A stretch of 64,000 nt of DNA from Viridibacillus sp050279675 (GTDB lineage: Bacteria; Bacillota; Bacilli; Bacillales_A; Planococcaceae), in the NCBI RefSeq assembly GCF_050279675.1, contig NZ_JBNNUK010000011.1:62001-126000 (forward strand). The letters run 5' to 3'. Both the position numbers and the translations under genes were made by a program. Numbering within the stretch: position 1 is the first letter of the stretch; each line of letters begins with the position of its first letter. The notes below the pieces were generated by a model, which saw only the letters and a program-made list of their open reading frames with translations, did not search any database and was not told the origin of the DNA. Positions 1 through 9,648 of this stretch are shown here, piece by piece.

Positions 1-108
1 AAATTATCACTTCATAAAAGTATACTTTTGCTTGAATCAAATGTACCATCTGAGACGCAATTACTTATTCTAAAAAATATTTTCCTTAGCTATATTAAGA
101 ATAACTAA
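1..108 (+). CDS. C-terminal end of an unidentified protein (cut by window start)
   Basis: The first frame is open from base 1 to a TAA at 106-108 and gives 35 residues ending SYIKNN. It is rich in Leu, Ile and Lys and looks like an amphipathic helical C-terminus. A clean terminator follows about 35 bases downstream, which supports a real gene end. Too little is left to name a family. Confidence 0.5.
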   Translation, partial: KLSLHKSILLLESNVPSETQLLILKNIFLSYIKNN

Positions 109-141
109 GCTATCATTTACTTTTCATACTTAATTCAGATT

Positions 142-168
142 CCTTCATTTTGAAGGTTTCTTTTTTTA
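142..168 (+). terminator. Rho-independent terminator of the upstream gene
   Basis: A CCTTC/GAAGG stem (142-146 with 152-156) with a five-base loop is followed by a T-rich run to 168. It separates the truncated upstream gene from the catabolic operon starting at 410. Confidence 0.7.
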
Positions 169-300
169 TGTTCAAAATGTTCTTTTCCTCTAAAAACCTC
201 TTAAATCCCTTCATATTTGAATTTCCTAATTATAGACAAACAGAGATAAGACATCTTGTCTATTCTTGTATAAGAAGTACACACATATTGTCCAATTAAT

Positions 301-314
301 AGAAAACGTTTTCA
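301..314 (+). promoter_or_regulatory. Candidate cre (CcpA) site upstream of the peptide/amino-acid catabolic operon
   Basis: AGAAAACGTTTTCA differs from the palindromic cre consensus TGAAANCGNTTTCA only at its first base. It lies about 95 bp before the first gene of the operon, where a CcpA site would repress by carbon catabolite control. A near-identical box (AGAAAACGCTTTCA) occurs at 13280-13293 inside the start of the semialdehyde dehydrogenase gene. The function is inferred from the match. The rest of 169-409 is AT-rich with no gene. Confidence 0.6.
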
Positions 315-409
315 AAATATAATTAATATCAGAATATTCTTAACTATTATTTAGTTTATATTCGCTTTCCTTATGAACAATTGAAAAACAATAAAGAGGA
401 GGAGAATAA

Positions 410-1645
410 ATGAATTTAAAATTAGAAAATGAGACGTATTTACGAGACCGAGAAGTTGTCATTCAATTAACACGGGAGCTAGTCCAAATTCCAAGTGTAT
501 ATAGAGAAGGTATTGCAGATGCAAATGAAACAAAAGTAGCGTTATATGTAGCCGAATATTTAAAGGATATAGGCATTCAAACACATATTGAAGAAGTAGT
601 ACCTGGTAGACCAAATGTTATTGGCATCATTGATTCAGGTAAACCTGGTAAAACACTTCTTTTTGAAGGGCATACGGATGTTGTAACAGAAGGAAATGTT
701 GATGCTTGGACGTACGGTCCTTTCAGTGCTGAAATTGTTGATGGGCGGATGTACGGGAGAGGAACGAATGATACAAAAGGTAACTTGGCGTGTATGATCA
801 CCGCTGTTCAATCGATTCTAAAAGACAAAGAAGAGTTTTGTGGCAAGATCATTTTGTGCATTCCTGTTGATGAAGAAGGCATGATGCTTGGCATTAAGCA
901 CTTCATCAAACAAGGTTGGGCAGACGGTATAGACGGTGCTATTATTTGTGAACCTCAAGAAAATAATGTCTCTATCGCTCAGCGAGGGGCAATGCGTATT
1001 AGAGTAGACGTATATGGCAAGATGGCTCACGGAGCAATATCGTGGAGTGGTATTAATCCAAATTGGCGAATGGCAAGACTAATTGTAGAACTCGAAAAAC
1101 TTGAGAAGGAAGAGCAAGAAAGATTAGGGGAGGACCCATACTTAAAATGGCCTTCTATTACGCCAACTATTCTACAAGCACCCGTAAAAGGAGATGCCCA
1201 GATTAATGTTATTCCTGATCATTGTATGATGACACTCGATATTCGTACCATTCCACAACAGGATCATGATGAATTATTAAATAAGATTAATGCAATTATC
1301 ATGAGATTAAAACAAGATGACTCTGATTTTAATGTAGAGTTAACGATTTTAGATAACCGACCATCTACATTTACTGAAAAAGATCATCCAGTTGTTCAAG
1401 CGGTTTATGATGCTGTGAAAGAAGTGACAGGTGAAGAACCAATTTATAATGGGGTACCTGGAGCGACAGATGGTACGTTTTTACACATGCATGGTGTACC
1501 GATTGTCACAATTGGGGCAGGAGATAGAGAAATTCCACACCAAATCAATGAGTATGTAGATATAGAAGAATTAGCAGTAACGACAGCTATTTTTAGAGAT
1601 GCAGCATTACGCTTTTTAAAGGATGGGAATAATGTAAATGACTGA
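410..1645 (+). CDS. M20 family amidohydrolase/peptidase (ArgE/DapE type)
   Basis: A 411-residue cytoplasmic zinc-dependent hydrolase of the family that removes acyl groups from N-acyl amino acids or cleaves dipeptides. Metal ligands are visible in family order: H88 and D90 in GHTDVV, D121 in GRGTNDTKG, the E155-E156 pair in DEEG, E181 in CEPQ and a late His in HQINEYV near 382. The dimerisation lid sits between roughly residues 195 and 310. An AGGAGG box precedes the ATG. It is the first gene of an operon and its stop overlaps the next start by 8 bases. In this setting it may deacylate the imported substrate. The exact substrate (N-acyl amino acid, dipeptide or carbamoyl compound) cannot be read from sequence. 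Confidence 0.93.
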   Translation: MNLKLENETYLRDREVVIQLTRELVQIPSVYREGIADANETKVALYVAEYLKDIGIQTHIEEVVPGRPNVIGIIDSGKPGKTLLFEGHTDVVTEGNVDAWTYGPFSAEIVDGRMYGRGTNDTKGNLACMITAVQSILKDKEEFCGKIILCIPVDEEGMMLGIKHFIKQGWADGIDGAIICEPQENNVSIAQRGAMRIRVDVYGKMAHGAISWSGINPNWRMARLIVELEKLEKEEQERLGEDPYLKWPSITPTILQAPVKGDAQINVIPDHCMMTLDIRTIPQQDHDELLNKINAIIMRLKQDDSDFNVELTILDNRPSTFTEKDHPVVQAVYDAVKEVTGEEPIYNGVPGATDGTFLHMHGVPIVTIGAGDREIPHQINEYVDIEELAVTTAIFRDAALRFLKDGNNVND

Positions 1646-2744
1646 ATTTAAAATTGCGGTAATTCCTGGAGATGGTATCGGTGTTGAGGTAATGGTGGAA
1701 GCATTAAAAGTGTTGTCTATCCTCGAAGAACATGAACAGAATTTTGTGTTGCAAAAGGAAATTTTCGAGTGGAGTTCAGATTATTATTTGGAACATGGCA
1801 AAATGATGCCGGAGGATGGGCTTGTAACACTACAAAGCTATGACGCTATTTTATTTGGTGCTATTGGTGATGCTAGAGTACCAGATGACGTAACAATATG
1901 GGAATTAATAATGCCAATTCGTAAGCAATTCCAGCAATATGTAAACTTTAGACCAGTGAGATCATTACCTGGCATAACATCACCACTAAGCGATGGAGAT
2001 GATATCGATTTTGTCATTTTTCGTGAAAATGCAGAAGGTGAATATTCAACTAGTGGCGGTCGTATGTTTGAGACTCAACAATCAGAGATGGCCATCCAAA
2101 ATACCATTATGACTACAGCGGGTATTGAAAGAATCGTTAAAGCTGCATGTGAATATGCAGAGAAAAATGGTAAGAAGAAAGTAACGAGTGCGACAAAGTC
2201 TAACGCAATCATTCATTCTATGAAACTATGGGATGAAAATGTTAAGAGAATAGTAAAAAACGAGTATCAAGACCTTGCATTAGAATCGGTTTATATTGAT
2301 GCTCTTGTTGCATATTTCGTACAACGACCACAATCATTCGAAGTTGTAGTCGCTTCCAATTTATTTGGTGATATATTATCAGATCTTGGCTCTGGAATTG
2401 TTGGTGGATTGGGTCTTTCTCCTTCTGCAAACATTAATCCAGAAAAACAGTTTCCTTCTATGTTTGAACCTGTTCACGGCTCTGCACCGGATATTGCAGG
2501 GAAGGGAATCGCTAATCCAATAGCGCAGATTTGGTCAGCAGCTCTAATGCTTGACCATCTAGGTAGAGCGGATCTTACAGAAAAAATTATTAATGCGATT
2601 GAATTGGTACTCCTTGAAGGGAAGATAAAAACAGCAGATATTGGTGGGAATGCAACAACGGAACAAATGGGTTCAGCCATCTCAGCGAAAATAATAGAAC
2701 AGTATGCTATTAAAGAGAATGAGGAGTCGAAAATATGGACTTAA
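1638..2744 (+). CDS. Isocitrate/isopropylmalate dehydrogenase family protein (tartrate or D-malate dehydrogenase type)
   Basis: A 368-residue NAD-dependent beta-decarboxylating dehydrogenase. Visible family signatures are the N-terminal PGDGIGVEV, the substrate loop RKQF..YVNFRPVR (about 95-108), FRENAEGEYS (about 128-137), the metal-binding SNLFGDILSDLGSG block (about 240-255) and HGSAPDIAGKGIANP (about 280-294). The FRENAEGEYS variant is more like tartrate/D-malate dehydrogenases than LeuB, and no leu genes are nearby. It oxidises a 2-hydroxy diacid and decarboxylates it. It overlaps the amidohydrolase gene by 8 bp and the SDR gene by 10 bp, so translation is probably coupled. Substrate assignment is inference. 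Confidence 0.88.
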   Translation: MTEFKIAVIPGDGIGVEVMVEALKVLSILEEHEQNFVLQKEIFEWSSDYYLEHGKMMPEDGLVTLQSYDAILFGAIGDARVPDDVTIWELIMPIRKQFQQYVNFRPVRSLPGITSPLSDGDDIDFVIFRENAEGEYSTSGGRMFETQQSEMAIQNTIMTTAGIERIVKAACEYAEKNGKKKVTSATKSNAIIHSMKLWDENVKRIVKNEYQDLALESVYIDALVAYFVQRPQSFEVVVASNLFGDILSDLGSGIVGGLGLSPSANINPEKQFPSMFEPVHGSAPDIAGKGIANPIAQIWSAALMLDHLGRADLTEKIINAIELVLLEGKIKTADIGGNATTEQMGSAISAKIIEQYAIKENEESKIWT

Positions 2745-3481
2745 ACAATAAAGTAATCGTTGTGACAGGTGCTGGTGGAGGAATGGGGAAAGCGATTGTT
2801 TCTCAACTACTAGAGTTTGGAGCTTACGTTATTGGGATTGATTTATCTACGAATTCATTACAATCAATCCAGCATTCTAACCTTCGCACACATGCAGCGA
2901 GTGTCTTAGATGAAGAACAGATTGCTGAAATCTTCTTTCAAGTTCACAAGGACTTCGGAAAAATTGATGGCTTGGTAAATGCGATTGGTATTGCTCAAGC
3001 AGCAACGCCTATTGAAGACGTGACATTGAGTCAATGGCATAAACTCATGGATATTAATGCGACTAGTCTTTTCATCTCATGTAAAGAAGTAGTCAAATAT
3101 ATGAAACCGAATCGCCAAGGTTCAATTGTCATTATTGCATCGATTTCAGCTGTAAGACCACGACCTGGTTTACAGTCATATATTGCTTCAAAAGGAGCAG
3201 CAGAAAGTTTTTCAAGAGCTATGGCTATCGAATTGGCGCCTTATTCGATTAGAGTAAATACCATTAATCCAGGGCCAGCGGATACCAATATGCTAGGTCA
3301 ATTTGCTGCCAAAGATGCTGATATCAGCACCGTCAAAGAGGAAGTATTTAGAAAAAGTGTTCCTCTTGGTGAATTAATCGAGCCAGAAGATATTGCGAAT
3401 GCAGTTACTTACTTATTATCCGATCGAGCGAAAATTGTAACAGGGGCTACATTGAATGTGGATGGTGGAAGGGGCCTGTAA
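2735..3481 (+). CDS. Short-chain dehydrogenase/reductase (SDR, classical)
   Basis: 248 residues with the classical SDR order: TGAGGGMG cofactor motif (11-18), VNAIG (81-85), catalytic Ser near 136-138, Y149 and K153 in SYIASKGAA, then NPGPADTNM and a C-terminal substrate loop. D36 at the end of the second strand (IGID) favours NAD over NADP. It resembles 3-oxoacyl-ACP reductase (FabG)-like enzymes, but its place inside a catabolic operon suggests it oxidises a hydroxy compound formed from the imported substrate. It starts 10 bp inside the upstream gene. Family is certain; the reaction is not. Confidence 0.9.
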   Translation: MDLNNKVIVVTGAGGGMGKAIVSQLLEFGAYVIGIDLSTNSLQSIQHSNLRTHAASVLDEEQIAEIFFQVHKDFGKIDGLVNAIGIAQAATPIEDVTLSQWHKLMDINATSLFISCKEVVKYMKPNRQGSIVIIASISAVRPRPGLQSYIASKGAAESFSRAMAIELAPYSIRVNTINPGPADTNMLGQFAAKDADISTVKEEVFRKSVPLGELIEPEDIANAVTYLLSDRAKIVTGATLNVDGGRGL

Positions 3482-3502
3482 TGAAGAGAGGTTGTGAAGA
3501 AG

Positions 3503-4948
3503 ATGAAACGGATTTCAATGCTAATCAATGGAAAATGGGTTGGTGAAGATTCTAATGAGTGGTTACCGGTCTTCAATCCATCAAATGGAGAACTGATTGC
3601 TGAAATAGTTAAAGGTAAAAAAGAACATGTGGATGAAGCAGTGCATGCAGCCCAAGTGGCATTTGAAAGCAATGAATGGAAAAAGGTAAAGCCTTATGAA
3701 CGAGGCCAGTTGTTAGTAAGACTTGCAGCGCATATTAGAAATAATGCTGAGCAATGGAGTAGGTGGGAATGTGAAGATGTAGGGAAACCTATTTCACAAG
3801 CCAAAGCTGATGTAGAAGCGGCCGCTAGATACTTTGAATTTTACGGTGGAGCAGCAGACAAAGTGATGGGAGACACGATACCGATTGAAGAGGGAATATT
3901 AAATGCGACTGTCTTAGAGCCTGTTGGTGTTACAGCACATATCGTCCCTTGGAATTACCCTCTGCAAATCACTGCGAGAAGTGTTGCTGCAGCAATTGCT
4001 ACCGGGAATGCGGTCATTGTAAAAAGTGCAGAAGATACGCCTCTTACAACACATGCAATTGCAGAATGGTTTGCAGAAAGTGAGCTACCTAAAGGGATAT
4101 TTCAGCATGTGACAGGTCTAGGTGCTGATGTCGGCGGACCTTTAGCAGGACATCCAGGAATTCAACATATTACTTTTACTGGCTCCGTTAACACCGGTAT
4201 TTCTGTAATGAAAGCCGCTGCAGAAAATGTCGTACCCGTGACGCTTGAGCTTGGCGGTAAATCTCCAAACATCGTATTTGCTGATGCAAATGAAGAGTTA
4301 GCACTAGAAGGCGTAGTTAGAGCTATTATTCAAAATGCTGGTCAAACATGTTCAGCGGGATCTCGATTACTTATTGAAGAGAAATATAAAGAGCATTTTT
4401 TACGTAAATTAACATCAAAATTTAACGAATTGACGATTGGCCCAGGTGTTGATGACAGAGAAATTGGACCAATTTTAAATAAAAAACAATTCGATCAAAT
4501 TATTAAGAAGATACAGGATGCAAAATCCGCAGGGAATATAATCGCAGGTGGAGAACCAATTACTATTAGTGGTTCTGAAGGTGGCTATTATATTCAACCA
4601 ACAATTATAGACGGGCTGAACAATACACATCCACTAGCGAAGGAAGAGATTTTTGGACCAGTATTAACAGTTTTCACTTTTGAAACAATTGAAGAAGCAA
4701 TAGCATTGGCGAATTGCACGGATTATGGACTGGTCTCTGGTATTTGGACTCAAAATATCGATGTCGCTCATTATGTCGCATCCAAGGTGAAATCTGGCCA
4801 AGTATTTATCAATAATTACGGTGCTGCAGGTGGAGTCCAGATGCCTTTTGGTGGGTATAAAAAAAGTGGAATTGGCAGAGAGAAAGGTTTCATCGCATTA
4901 AGAAACTATACTCAAGTGAAAAACATAGCAGTGAAGTTTTCTATTTGA
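3503..4948 (+). CDS. NAD(P)-dependent aldehyde dehydrogenase
   Basis: About 481 residues with every ALDH catalytic residue: Asn in VPWNYPLQ, Glu in TLELGGKSP, Cys in NAGQTCSAGS (near 283) and EEIFGPVL near 385. It ends with the usual GREKGFIALRNYTQVKN tail. It resembles betaine- or gamma-aminobutyraldehyde-type enzymes. I choose ATG 3503, since the AGAGG at 3487-3491 is well spaced from it; an in-frame GTG at 3494 lies too close to that box. It follows the SDR gene by about 20 bp, so an alcohol-to-aldehyde-to-acid pair of steps is plausible. Confidence 0.9.
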   Translation: MKRISMLINGKWVGEDSNEWLPVFNPSNGELIAEIVKGKKEHVDEAVHAAQVAFESNEWKKVKPYERGQLLVRLAAHIRNNAEQWSRWECEDVGKPISQAKADVEAAARYFEFYGGAADKVMGDTIPIEEGILNATVLEPVGVTAHIVPWNYPLQITARSVAAAIATGNAVIVKSAEDTPLTTHAIAEWFAESELPKGIFQHVTGLGADVGGPLAGHPGIQHITFTGSVNTGISVMKAAAENVVPVTLELGGKSPNIVFADANEELALEGVVRAIIQNAGQTCSAGSRLLIEEKYKEHFLRKLTSKFNELTIGPGVDDREIGPILNKKQFDQIIKKIQDAKSAGNIIAGGEPITISGSEGGYYIQPTIIDGLNNTHPLAKEEIFGPVLTVFTFETIEEAIALANCTDYGLVSGIWTQNIDVAHYVASKVKSGQVFINNYGAAGGVQMPFGGYKKSGIGREKGFIALRNYTQVKNIAVKFSI

Positions 4949-4969
4949 ACTTAAAATTGAGGTGAACTT

Positions 4970-6001
4970 ATGGAAAGTCCACAACTGCACATAGAGCCTT
5001 CAAAAAGTACTAATGATCAACTATTAGAAGTCAGAGGGTTAAAAACGTATTTCCATATAGGAAAAGGTAAATTAGCTAAAGCAGTCGACGATGTAAGTTT
5101 CGCCATAAAAAAAGGTGAAACTGTTGCGTTAGTTGGGGAATCTGGCAGCGGAAAAAGTATCACATCCCTGTCCATTATGAGGCTCATTCCTAGTCCCCCG
5201 GGTGAGATTGTAGAAGGTGTTATATCCCTTGAAGGAAGAGATTTACTTACATTGTCAGAAGATGAGATGACGAAAGTTCGAGGGAATGAAATAGGAATGA
5301 TTTTTCAAGAACCAATGACCTCTTTAGATCCAGTTTTTACGATTGGCAATCAAATCGTCGAATCGTTAATGAAACATCAAAAATTGAAGAAAATAGAAGC
5401 TTACGAAAAAGCTGTCGAGTTATTGAAAATCGTTGGATTTGCTAGAGCCGAAAAAATTATTAAAGAATATCCGCATCAATTATCAGGTGGAATGAGACAA
5501 AGGGTTATGATTGCCATTGCAATGTCCAATAACCCTAAGTTACTCATTGCAGATGAACCAACAACAGCTCTAGATGTTACGGTTCAAGCTCAAATTCTTA
5601 ACTTAATGATTGAAATGAAAGAACAATTCGGATCTTCAATATTACTCATTACACATGATATGGGTGTTGTAGCCGAAACAGCAGATCGAGTGCTTGTCAT
5701 GTATGGAGGGCAAATTGTTGAAGAGGCATCAGTTAGAGATCTCTTCTTGAAAACAAAGCATCCCTATACAACAGCATTATTAAGGACAATACCAAATATC
5801 GATGTGGACTTAAAAAGGTTAGAATCAATACCTGGGAATGTACCTCCTGCACATTTATTCCCAACAGGCTGTCGCTTCGCGGCGCGATGTACACATGCTA
5901 TGGCAAAATGCCAAGAAGAAATGCCTCAACTTTTAGAGTTCGAGAATAACCATAAAGTTAGATGCCACCTCTATGCTAGTGAAGGGGGTGCTGTAGAATG
6001 A
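4970..6001 (+). CDS. Peptide-type ABC transporter ATPase 1 (OppD/DppD-like)
   Basis: 343-residue ATPase of an Opp/Dpp (PepT) importer. Walker A GESGSGKS at about 56-63, Q-loop IFQEPMTSLDP, signature LSGGMRQR at about 171-178, Walker B LLIADEP at about 191-197 and switch His in LLITHD. The C-terminal oligopeptide-transporter domain carries the cysteine set CRFAARCTHAMAKC near 308-321, which binds an iron-sulfur cluster in characterised relatives. GAGGTG precedes the ATG. The stop overlaps the next ATPase start (ATGA), as is usual for DppD/DppF pairs that form a heterodimer under two permeases. Confidence 0.93.
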   Translation: MESPQLHIEPSKSTNDQLLEVRGLKTYFHIGKGKLAKAVDDVSFAIKKGETVALVGESGSGKSITSLSIMRLIPSPPGEIVEGVISLEGRDLLTLSEDEMTKVRGNEIGMIFQEPMTSLDPVFTIGNQIVESLMKHQKLKKIEAYEKAVELLKIVGFARAEKIIKEYPHQLSGGMRQRVMIAIAMSNNPKLLIADEPTTALDVTVQAQILNLMIEMKEQFGSSILLITHDMGVVAETADRVLVMYGGQIVEEASVRDLFLKTKHPYTTALLRTIPNIDVDLKRLESIPGNVPPAHLFPTGCRFAARCTHAMAKCQEEMPQLLEFENNHKVRCHLYASEGGAVE

Positions 6002-7035
6002 ACGAGGGAGAAAAAATACTTGAGATAAAGCATTTAAAAACCTATTTCCCGATTAAAGGTACTCTTTTGAAAGGGAGAGCAGGTCTCGTAAAAGCAGTCG
6101 ATGATATTAGTTTTGATGTATTCAAAGGGGAAACTTTAGGGATTGTAGGAGAGTCAGGTTCTGGCAAATCGACTTTAGGAAGAACCATTCTACGTTTGAC
6201 TGAACCTACTGATGGCGAAATTATTTTTGAAGGAAATCATCTAGAACATTTAGGAAATCGACAACTACAGAACCATCGCCAACATATGCAAATGGTTTTT
6301 CAGGACCCTTTTGCTTCATTGAACCCTAGAATGCGTGTAGAGCAACTTGTAGGAGAGCCTATAGCTGTACAGAAAATCCTATCAAAAACTGAAAGAACTA
6401 GAAAAGTAGAGAGCTTAATTGAAAAGGTAGGCTTACCAAAAGAAGCGCTCGCAAAATTCCCTCATGAATTTTCTGGAGGACAAAGACAGCGCATTGGCAT
6501 TGCGAGAGCATTATCGATGAATCCGAAATTTATTATTGCAGATGAGCCTGTATCAGCACTCGATGTATCTGTGCAATCGCAAGTGTTGAATTTAATGTTG
6601 GATCTACAAGAAGAATTCAATTTGACTTATTTATTTATTTCTCATGACTTAAGTGTAGTGAAACACATTAGTGACCGTGTAGGTGTTATGTATTTAGGAA
6701 GAATTGTTGAAATTGGACCTAAACAAGATATTTATAATAATCCGCTTCATCCATATACTCAGGCTTTATTATCTGCAATTCCAATAGTGAATTTCGAAAA
6801 GAAGCGAGAAAAAATTCAGCTAAGCGGAGAGCCGCCAAGTCCCTCAGATCCTCCAACGGGATGCGCGTTTCATACGAGATGTCCAAAGGCGTTTGATCGT
6901 TGTAAAGTTGAACGTCCTGAACTTATTCATATAGAAAACGGACAGCAAGTTGCCTGCCATCTATATTCACTACAGGATAATAAAAAGCTTTTGAATGCAG
7001 AAAGTAAAATTCTCGAATTAACCAAATTAAATTGA
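5998..7035 (+). CDS. Peptide-type ABC transporter ATPase 2 (OppF/DppF-like)
   Basis: 345 residues, partner of the preceding ATPase. Walker A GESGSGKST, Q-loop VFQDPFASLNPR, signature FSGGQRQRIG, Walker B FIIADEPVSALD and switch His in LFISHD are all present. The C-terminal domain holds the cysteine motif CAFHTRCPKAFDRC. The FSGGQRQR/EPVSALD pair is typical of the F-type subunit, and LSGGMRQR/EPTTALD of the D-type, so the two form a standard heterodimer. It is coupled by an ATGA overlap. The cognate binding protein and permeases lie downstream, separated from it by the peptidase gene. Confidence 0.93.
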   Translation: MNEGEKILEIKHLKTYFPIKGTLLKGRAGLVKAVDDISFDVFKGETLGIVGESGSGKSTLGRTILRLTEPTDGEIIFEGNHLEHLGNRQLQNHRQHMQMVFQDPFASLNPRMRVEQLVGEPIAVQKILSKTERTRKVESLIEKVGLPKEALAKFPHEFSGGQRQRIGIARALSMNPKFIIADEPVSALDVSVQSQVLNLMLDLQEEFNLTYLFISHDLSVVKHISDRVGVMYLGRIVEIGPKQDIYNNPLHPYTQALLSAIPIVNFEKKREKIQLSGEPPSPSDPPTGCAFHTRCPKAFDRCKVERPELIHIENGQQVACHLYSLQDNKKLLNAESKILELTKLN

Positions 7036-7071
7036 TTGAATATTTAGAAAACGATTCAAGGAGGCGTGTTC

Positions 7072-8061
7072 ATGAGCTTTGGCAATATTACAGATGTACC
7101 AGGTATAAAGGTTGGTAACGTAGAAAATGTAGAAGCGTTAACAGGTTGCACGGTTATCCTTGCACAAGGTGGGGCTGTTTGTGGGGTAGACGTGCGAGGC
7201 TCAGCTCCAGGTACTAGAGAAACGGATTTGCTTGATCCCATTAATAGAATTGAAGAAGTACATGGTATTTGCTTATCGGGGGGAAGTGCATATGGTTTAG
7301 ATGCAGCTTCAGGCGTTATGCAATACCTTGAAGAACAAGGGATTGGGCTTGATGTCGGTGTCGCTAAAGTTCCAATTGTTCCGGGTGCAGTCCTTTTTGA
7401 TTTACAAATAGGTAGTCCCAATATTCGCCCCGATAAGCAAATGGGCTACGAAGCGGCCTCGCAAGCCAAGAAGGGAACTTTCTCTTTTGGAAATGTGGGA
7501 GCTGGTTGTGGTGCTACAGTAGGGAAGATTACAGGACCGGAACATTGCATGAAAGGTGGTTTAGGTAGTACTTCAATTGAATTAGAAAATGGTTTCGTTG
7601 TAGGTGCACTTGTCGCTGTTAATGCAGTTGGAGATGTCAGGGATCCACTGACAAGAGAAATACTAGCAGGTCCAATCGATGCTAATACTGGGCTTATAAT
7701 AGATAGCCTAAAGTTTATAGAAGAAAATTTATCAGGCAATGCTCTGCCCGGATCTAATACAACAATTGGGTTAGTAGCAGTCAATGCAAAATTAACAAAA
7801 GCGGAAGCAAAGAAGGTTGCCCAAATTACTCAAAATGCCTTAGCAAGAACCATTTTCCCAGTACATACTATGCTGGATGGGGATACGGTTTTTGTACTAG
7901 CTACTGGAGGAAAGTCTTATCCTTTAGATTTCGTTGGTAATATGGCAGCAAAAGCGATGGAAGAAGCTATAATCATTGCTATTAAATCTGCAAACGAAGT
8001 TGAAGGAGCACCAAGCTATCAAAGCTACAACAGCAAAAAGAATTTGGAAATGCCGACATAA
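7072..8061 (+). CDS. P1 family peptidase (DmpA/BapA-like aminopeptidase)
   Basis: About 329 residues of the Ntn-like P1 family, whose known members (DmpA, BapA) are L-aminopeptidase/D-esterases or beta-aminopeptidases that cut themselves before a Ser/Thr nucleophile. The family opening (ITDVPGIKVGN, then CTVIL and the GSAPGTRETDLL block) is present. The expected self-cleavage point is the Asn-Thr of PGSNTTIGLVAVNA, near residues 229-230, followed by FPVHTMLDGDTVF. AAGGAGG at 7058-7064 fixes ATG 7072 as start; a GTG at 7066 is too close. Lying inside a peptide-transporter operon, it probably acts on the imported compound. The neighbours suggest beta-amino N-termini, which is inference. Confidence 0.88.
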   Translation: MSFGNITDVPGIKVGNVENVEALTGCTVILAQGGAVCGVDVRGSAPGTRETDLLDPINRIEEVHGICLSGGSAYGLDAASGVMQYLEEQGIGLDVGVAKVPIVPGAVLFDLQIGSPNIRPDKQMGYEAASQAKKGTFSFGNVGAGCGATVGKITGPEHCMKGGLGSTSIELENGFVVGALVAVNAVGDVRDPLTREILAGPIDANTGLIIDSLKFIEENLSGNALPGSNTTIGLVAVNAKLTKAEAKKVAQITQNALARTIFPVHTMLDGDTVFVLATGGKSYPLDFVGNMAAKAMEEAIIIAIKSANEVEGAPSYQSYNSKKNLEMPT

Positions 8062-8094
8062 AATATCTTTATTCAAAGAGGGGGCTATTTGAAC

Positions 8095-9633
8095 ATGAAG
8101 AGTACAAAGAGGCTAATGATTGTCGCAATGATTGTTGTCTGTATGTTTTTAATCAGTGCTTGTTCGGGTGGAAAAGAAAGCGGAGAGGGTAGTTCAGGTA
8201 ACGGGAAAACACAAGAAATTAAAGTAAGGGTAAATGATGATCCCGATTTTCTTGACCCGCATTTAGCGACGGCATCTATTTCATTTCAAATGATTCTAAA
8301 TATGTTCGAAGGGTTATTTGCTCCAGAAACGGACGGATCATTAAAACCAGCAATTGCTGAAAGCTATGAATTATCAAAAGATGGTTTGACTTATACATTC
8401 AAAATCCGACAAAACGTGAAATTCCATAACGGTAGCGTCTTAAAAGTAGATGATATCCTCTATACATTTGAGCACCTAATGGGGACAAAAAATGGCAAGC
8501 CTCTTTCAGGTAACTTTGGCAATGTAGAATCTGTAAATGCTCCTGATGAGTCTACAGTTGTTATTAAGCTTAAAGAGCCAAATTCTAATTTCCTTTATTC
8601 TTTAACGGCTTTACAATCTGCAATCGTACCTAAAGATAATGATGGTAAACAAAATGAAAATCCAATTGGAACTGGCCCATTTAAATTTGTTAAGTATACA
8701 CCGGGATCTAATTTAGTTTTAGAAAAAAATTCAGATTACTGGCAAGAGAACATACCTTATCTAGATAAGGTAACATTCGCATTCCAATCAGATGATAACT
8801 CTGCAGTAATGAGTTTGATAGCTAAAGAAGTAGATTTAACAGGAGTTCGTGGACACCGATTATCTGAGGTTGAAAATGATTTTAACATCAGTCACCAAAA
8901 TAACAACTCAGCCTTAGTCATTACGTTTAATGAAGAAAAAAAGCCATTTAATGATTTAAAAGTTCGTCAAGCTATCAATATTGCTATTAATAAACAGGAT
9001 GTTATTGATTCTGTATATTCTGGATACGCTACTCGTCTTGGTTCTAATATGAGTCCAGCAATGGGAGATTACTATCTTGATGGATTACAAGATGTCTATG
9101 CACGTGACATTAACAAAGCTAAAAAGTTATTGTCTGAAGCAGGGTATCCAAAAGGTTTTAAAACGAAAATCACAGTATCTTCACATAATGATATGTACTC
9201 AAATATCGCTCAAATTGCTGCAGAGAACTTAAAAGAAATAGGCATCGATGTTGAAATCGAAGTTGTAGAGTGGGGAATTTGGCTAGAGCGTGTTTACTTT
9301 GGTAGAGATTATGAAATGACTACGATTGATTTAACGGGAAAACCGTCAGCATATGAAATTTTAAATGATTATATTTCTACAAATGACAAAGAAAACTTCT
9401 TCCGATTTAACAATAAAGAGTTTGATAAAGTCATGGCAGATGTATTAAAAGAAACGGATCAGAAAAAACAAATTGAGATGTATAAACGTGCTCAAGAAAT
9501 TTTAAGTGAACAATCTACTGCAGTATATATTGCTGACTATCAAGTGCTATGGGCTGCAAATAAAAAAATTGAAGGACTAAAAAGTTATCCATTCTGGTTC
9601 CACGACATGTCAGAAGTGAGATTTACTGAATAG
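8095..9633 (+). CDS. Peptide-type ABC transporter substrate-binding lipoprotein (SBP family 5)
   Basis: 512-residue extracytoplasmic binding protein. It has a lipoprotein signal with lipobox ISAC followed by a Gly/Ser-rich linker, then the family-5 fold. Signatures include DPDFLDPHLATA, YTFKIRQNVKFHNGS, PIGTGPFKFV, FNDLKVRQAINIAI and the INKAKKLLSEAGYP segment. ATG 8095 is chosen because AAAGAGGGGG is about 10 bases upstream; an in-frame TTG at 8089 is too near. It sits between the peptidase gene and the permease genes of the same importer. Family-5 proteins bind di/oligopeptides, but also opines, nickel chelates or oligosaccharides. Confidence 0.93.
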   Translation: MKSTKRLMIVAMIVVCMFLISACSGGKESGEGSSGNGKTQEIKVRVNDDPDFLDPHLATASISFQMILNMFEGLFAPETDGSLKPAIAESYELSKDGLTYTFKIRQNVKFHNGSVLKVDDILYTFEHLMGTKNGKPLSGNFGNVESVNAPDESTVVIKLKEPNSNFLYSLTALQSAIVPKDNDGKQNENPIGTGPFKFVKYTPGSNLVLEKNSDYWQENIPYLDKVTFAFQSDDNSAVMSLIAKEVDLTGVRGHRLSEVENDFNISHQNNNSALVITFNEEKKPFNDLKVRQAINIAINKQDVIDSVYSGYATRLGSNMSPAMGDYYLDGLQDVYARDINKAKKLLSEAGYPKGFKTKITVSSHNDMYSNIAQIAAENLKEIGIDVEIEVVEWGIWLERVYFGRDYEMTTIDLTGKPSAYEILNDYISTNDKENFFRFNNKEFDKVMADVLKETDQKKQIEMYKRAQEILSEQSTAVYIADYQVLWAANKKIEGLKSYPFWFHDMSEVRFTE

Positions 9634-9648
9634 AGGGGAAGAATAGAC

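Noticed and set aside
1638..2744. 3-isopropylmalate dehydrogenase (leuB) of leucine biosynthesis
   Set aside because: No other leu genes are nearby, the FRENAEGEYS loop fits tartrate/D-malate enzymes better, and the operon is catabolic.
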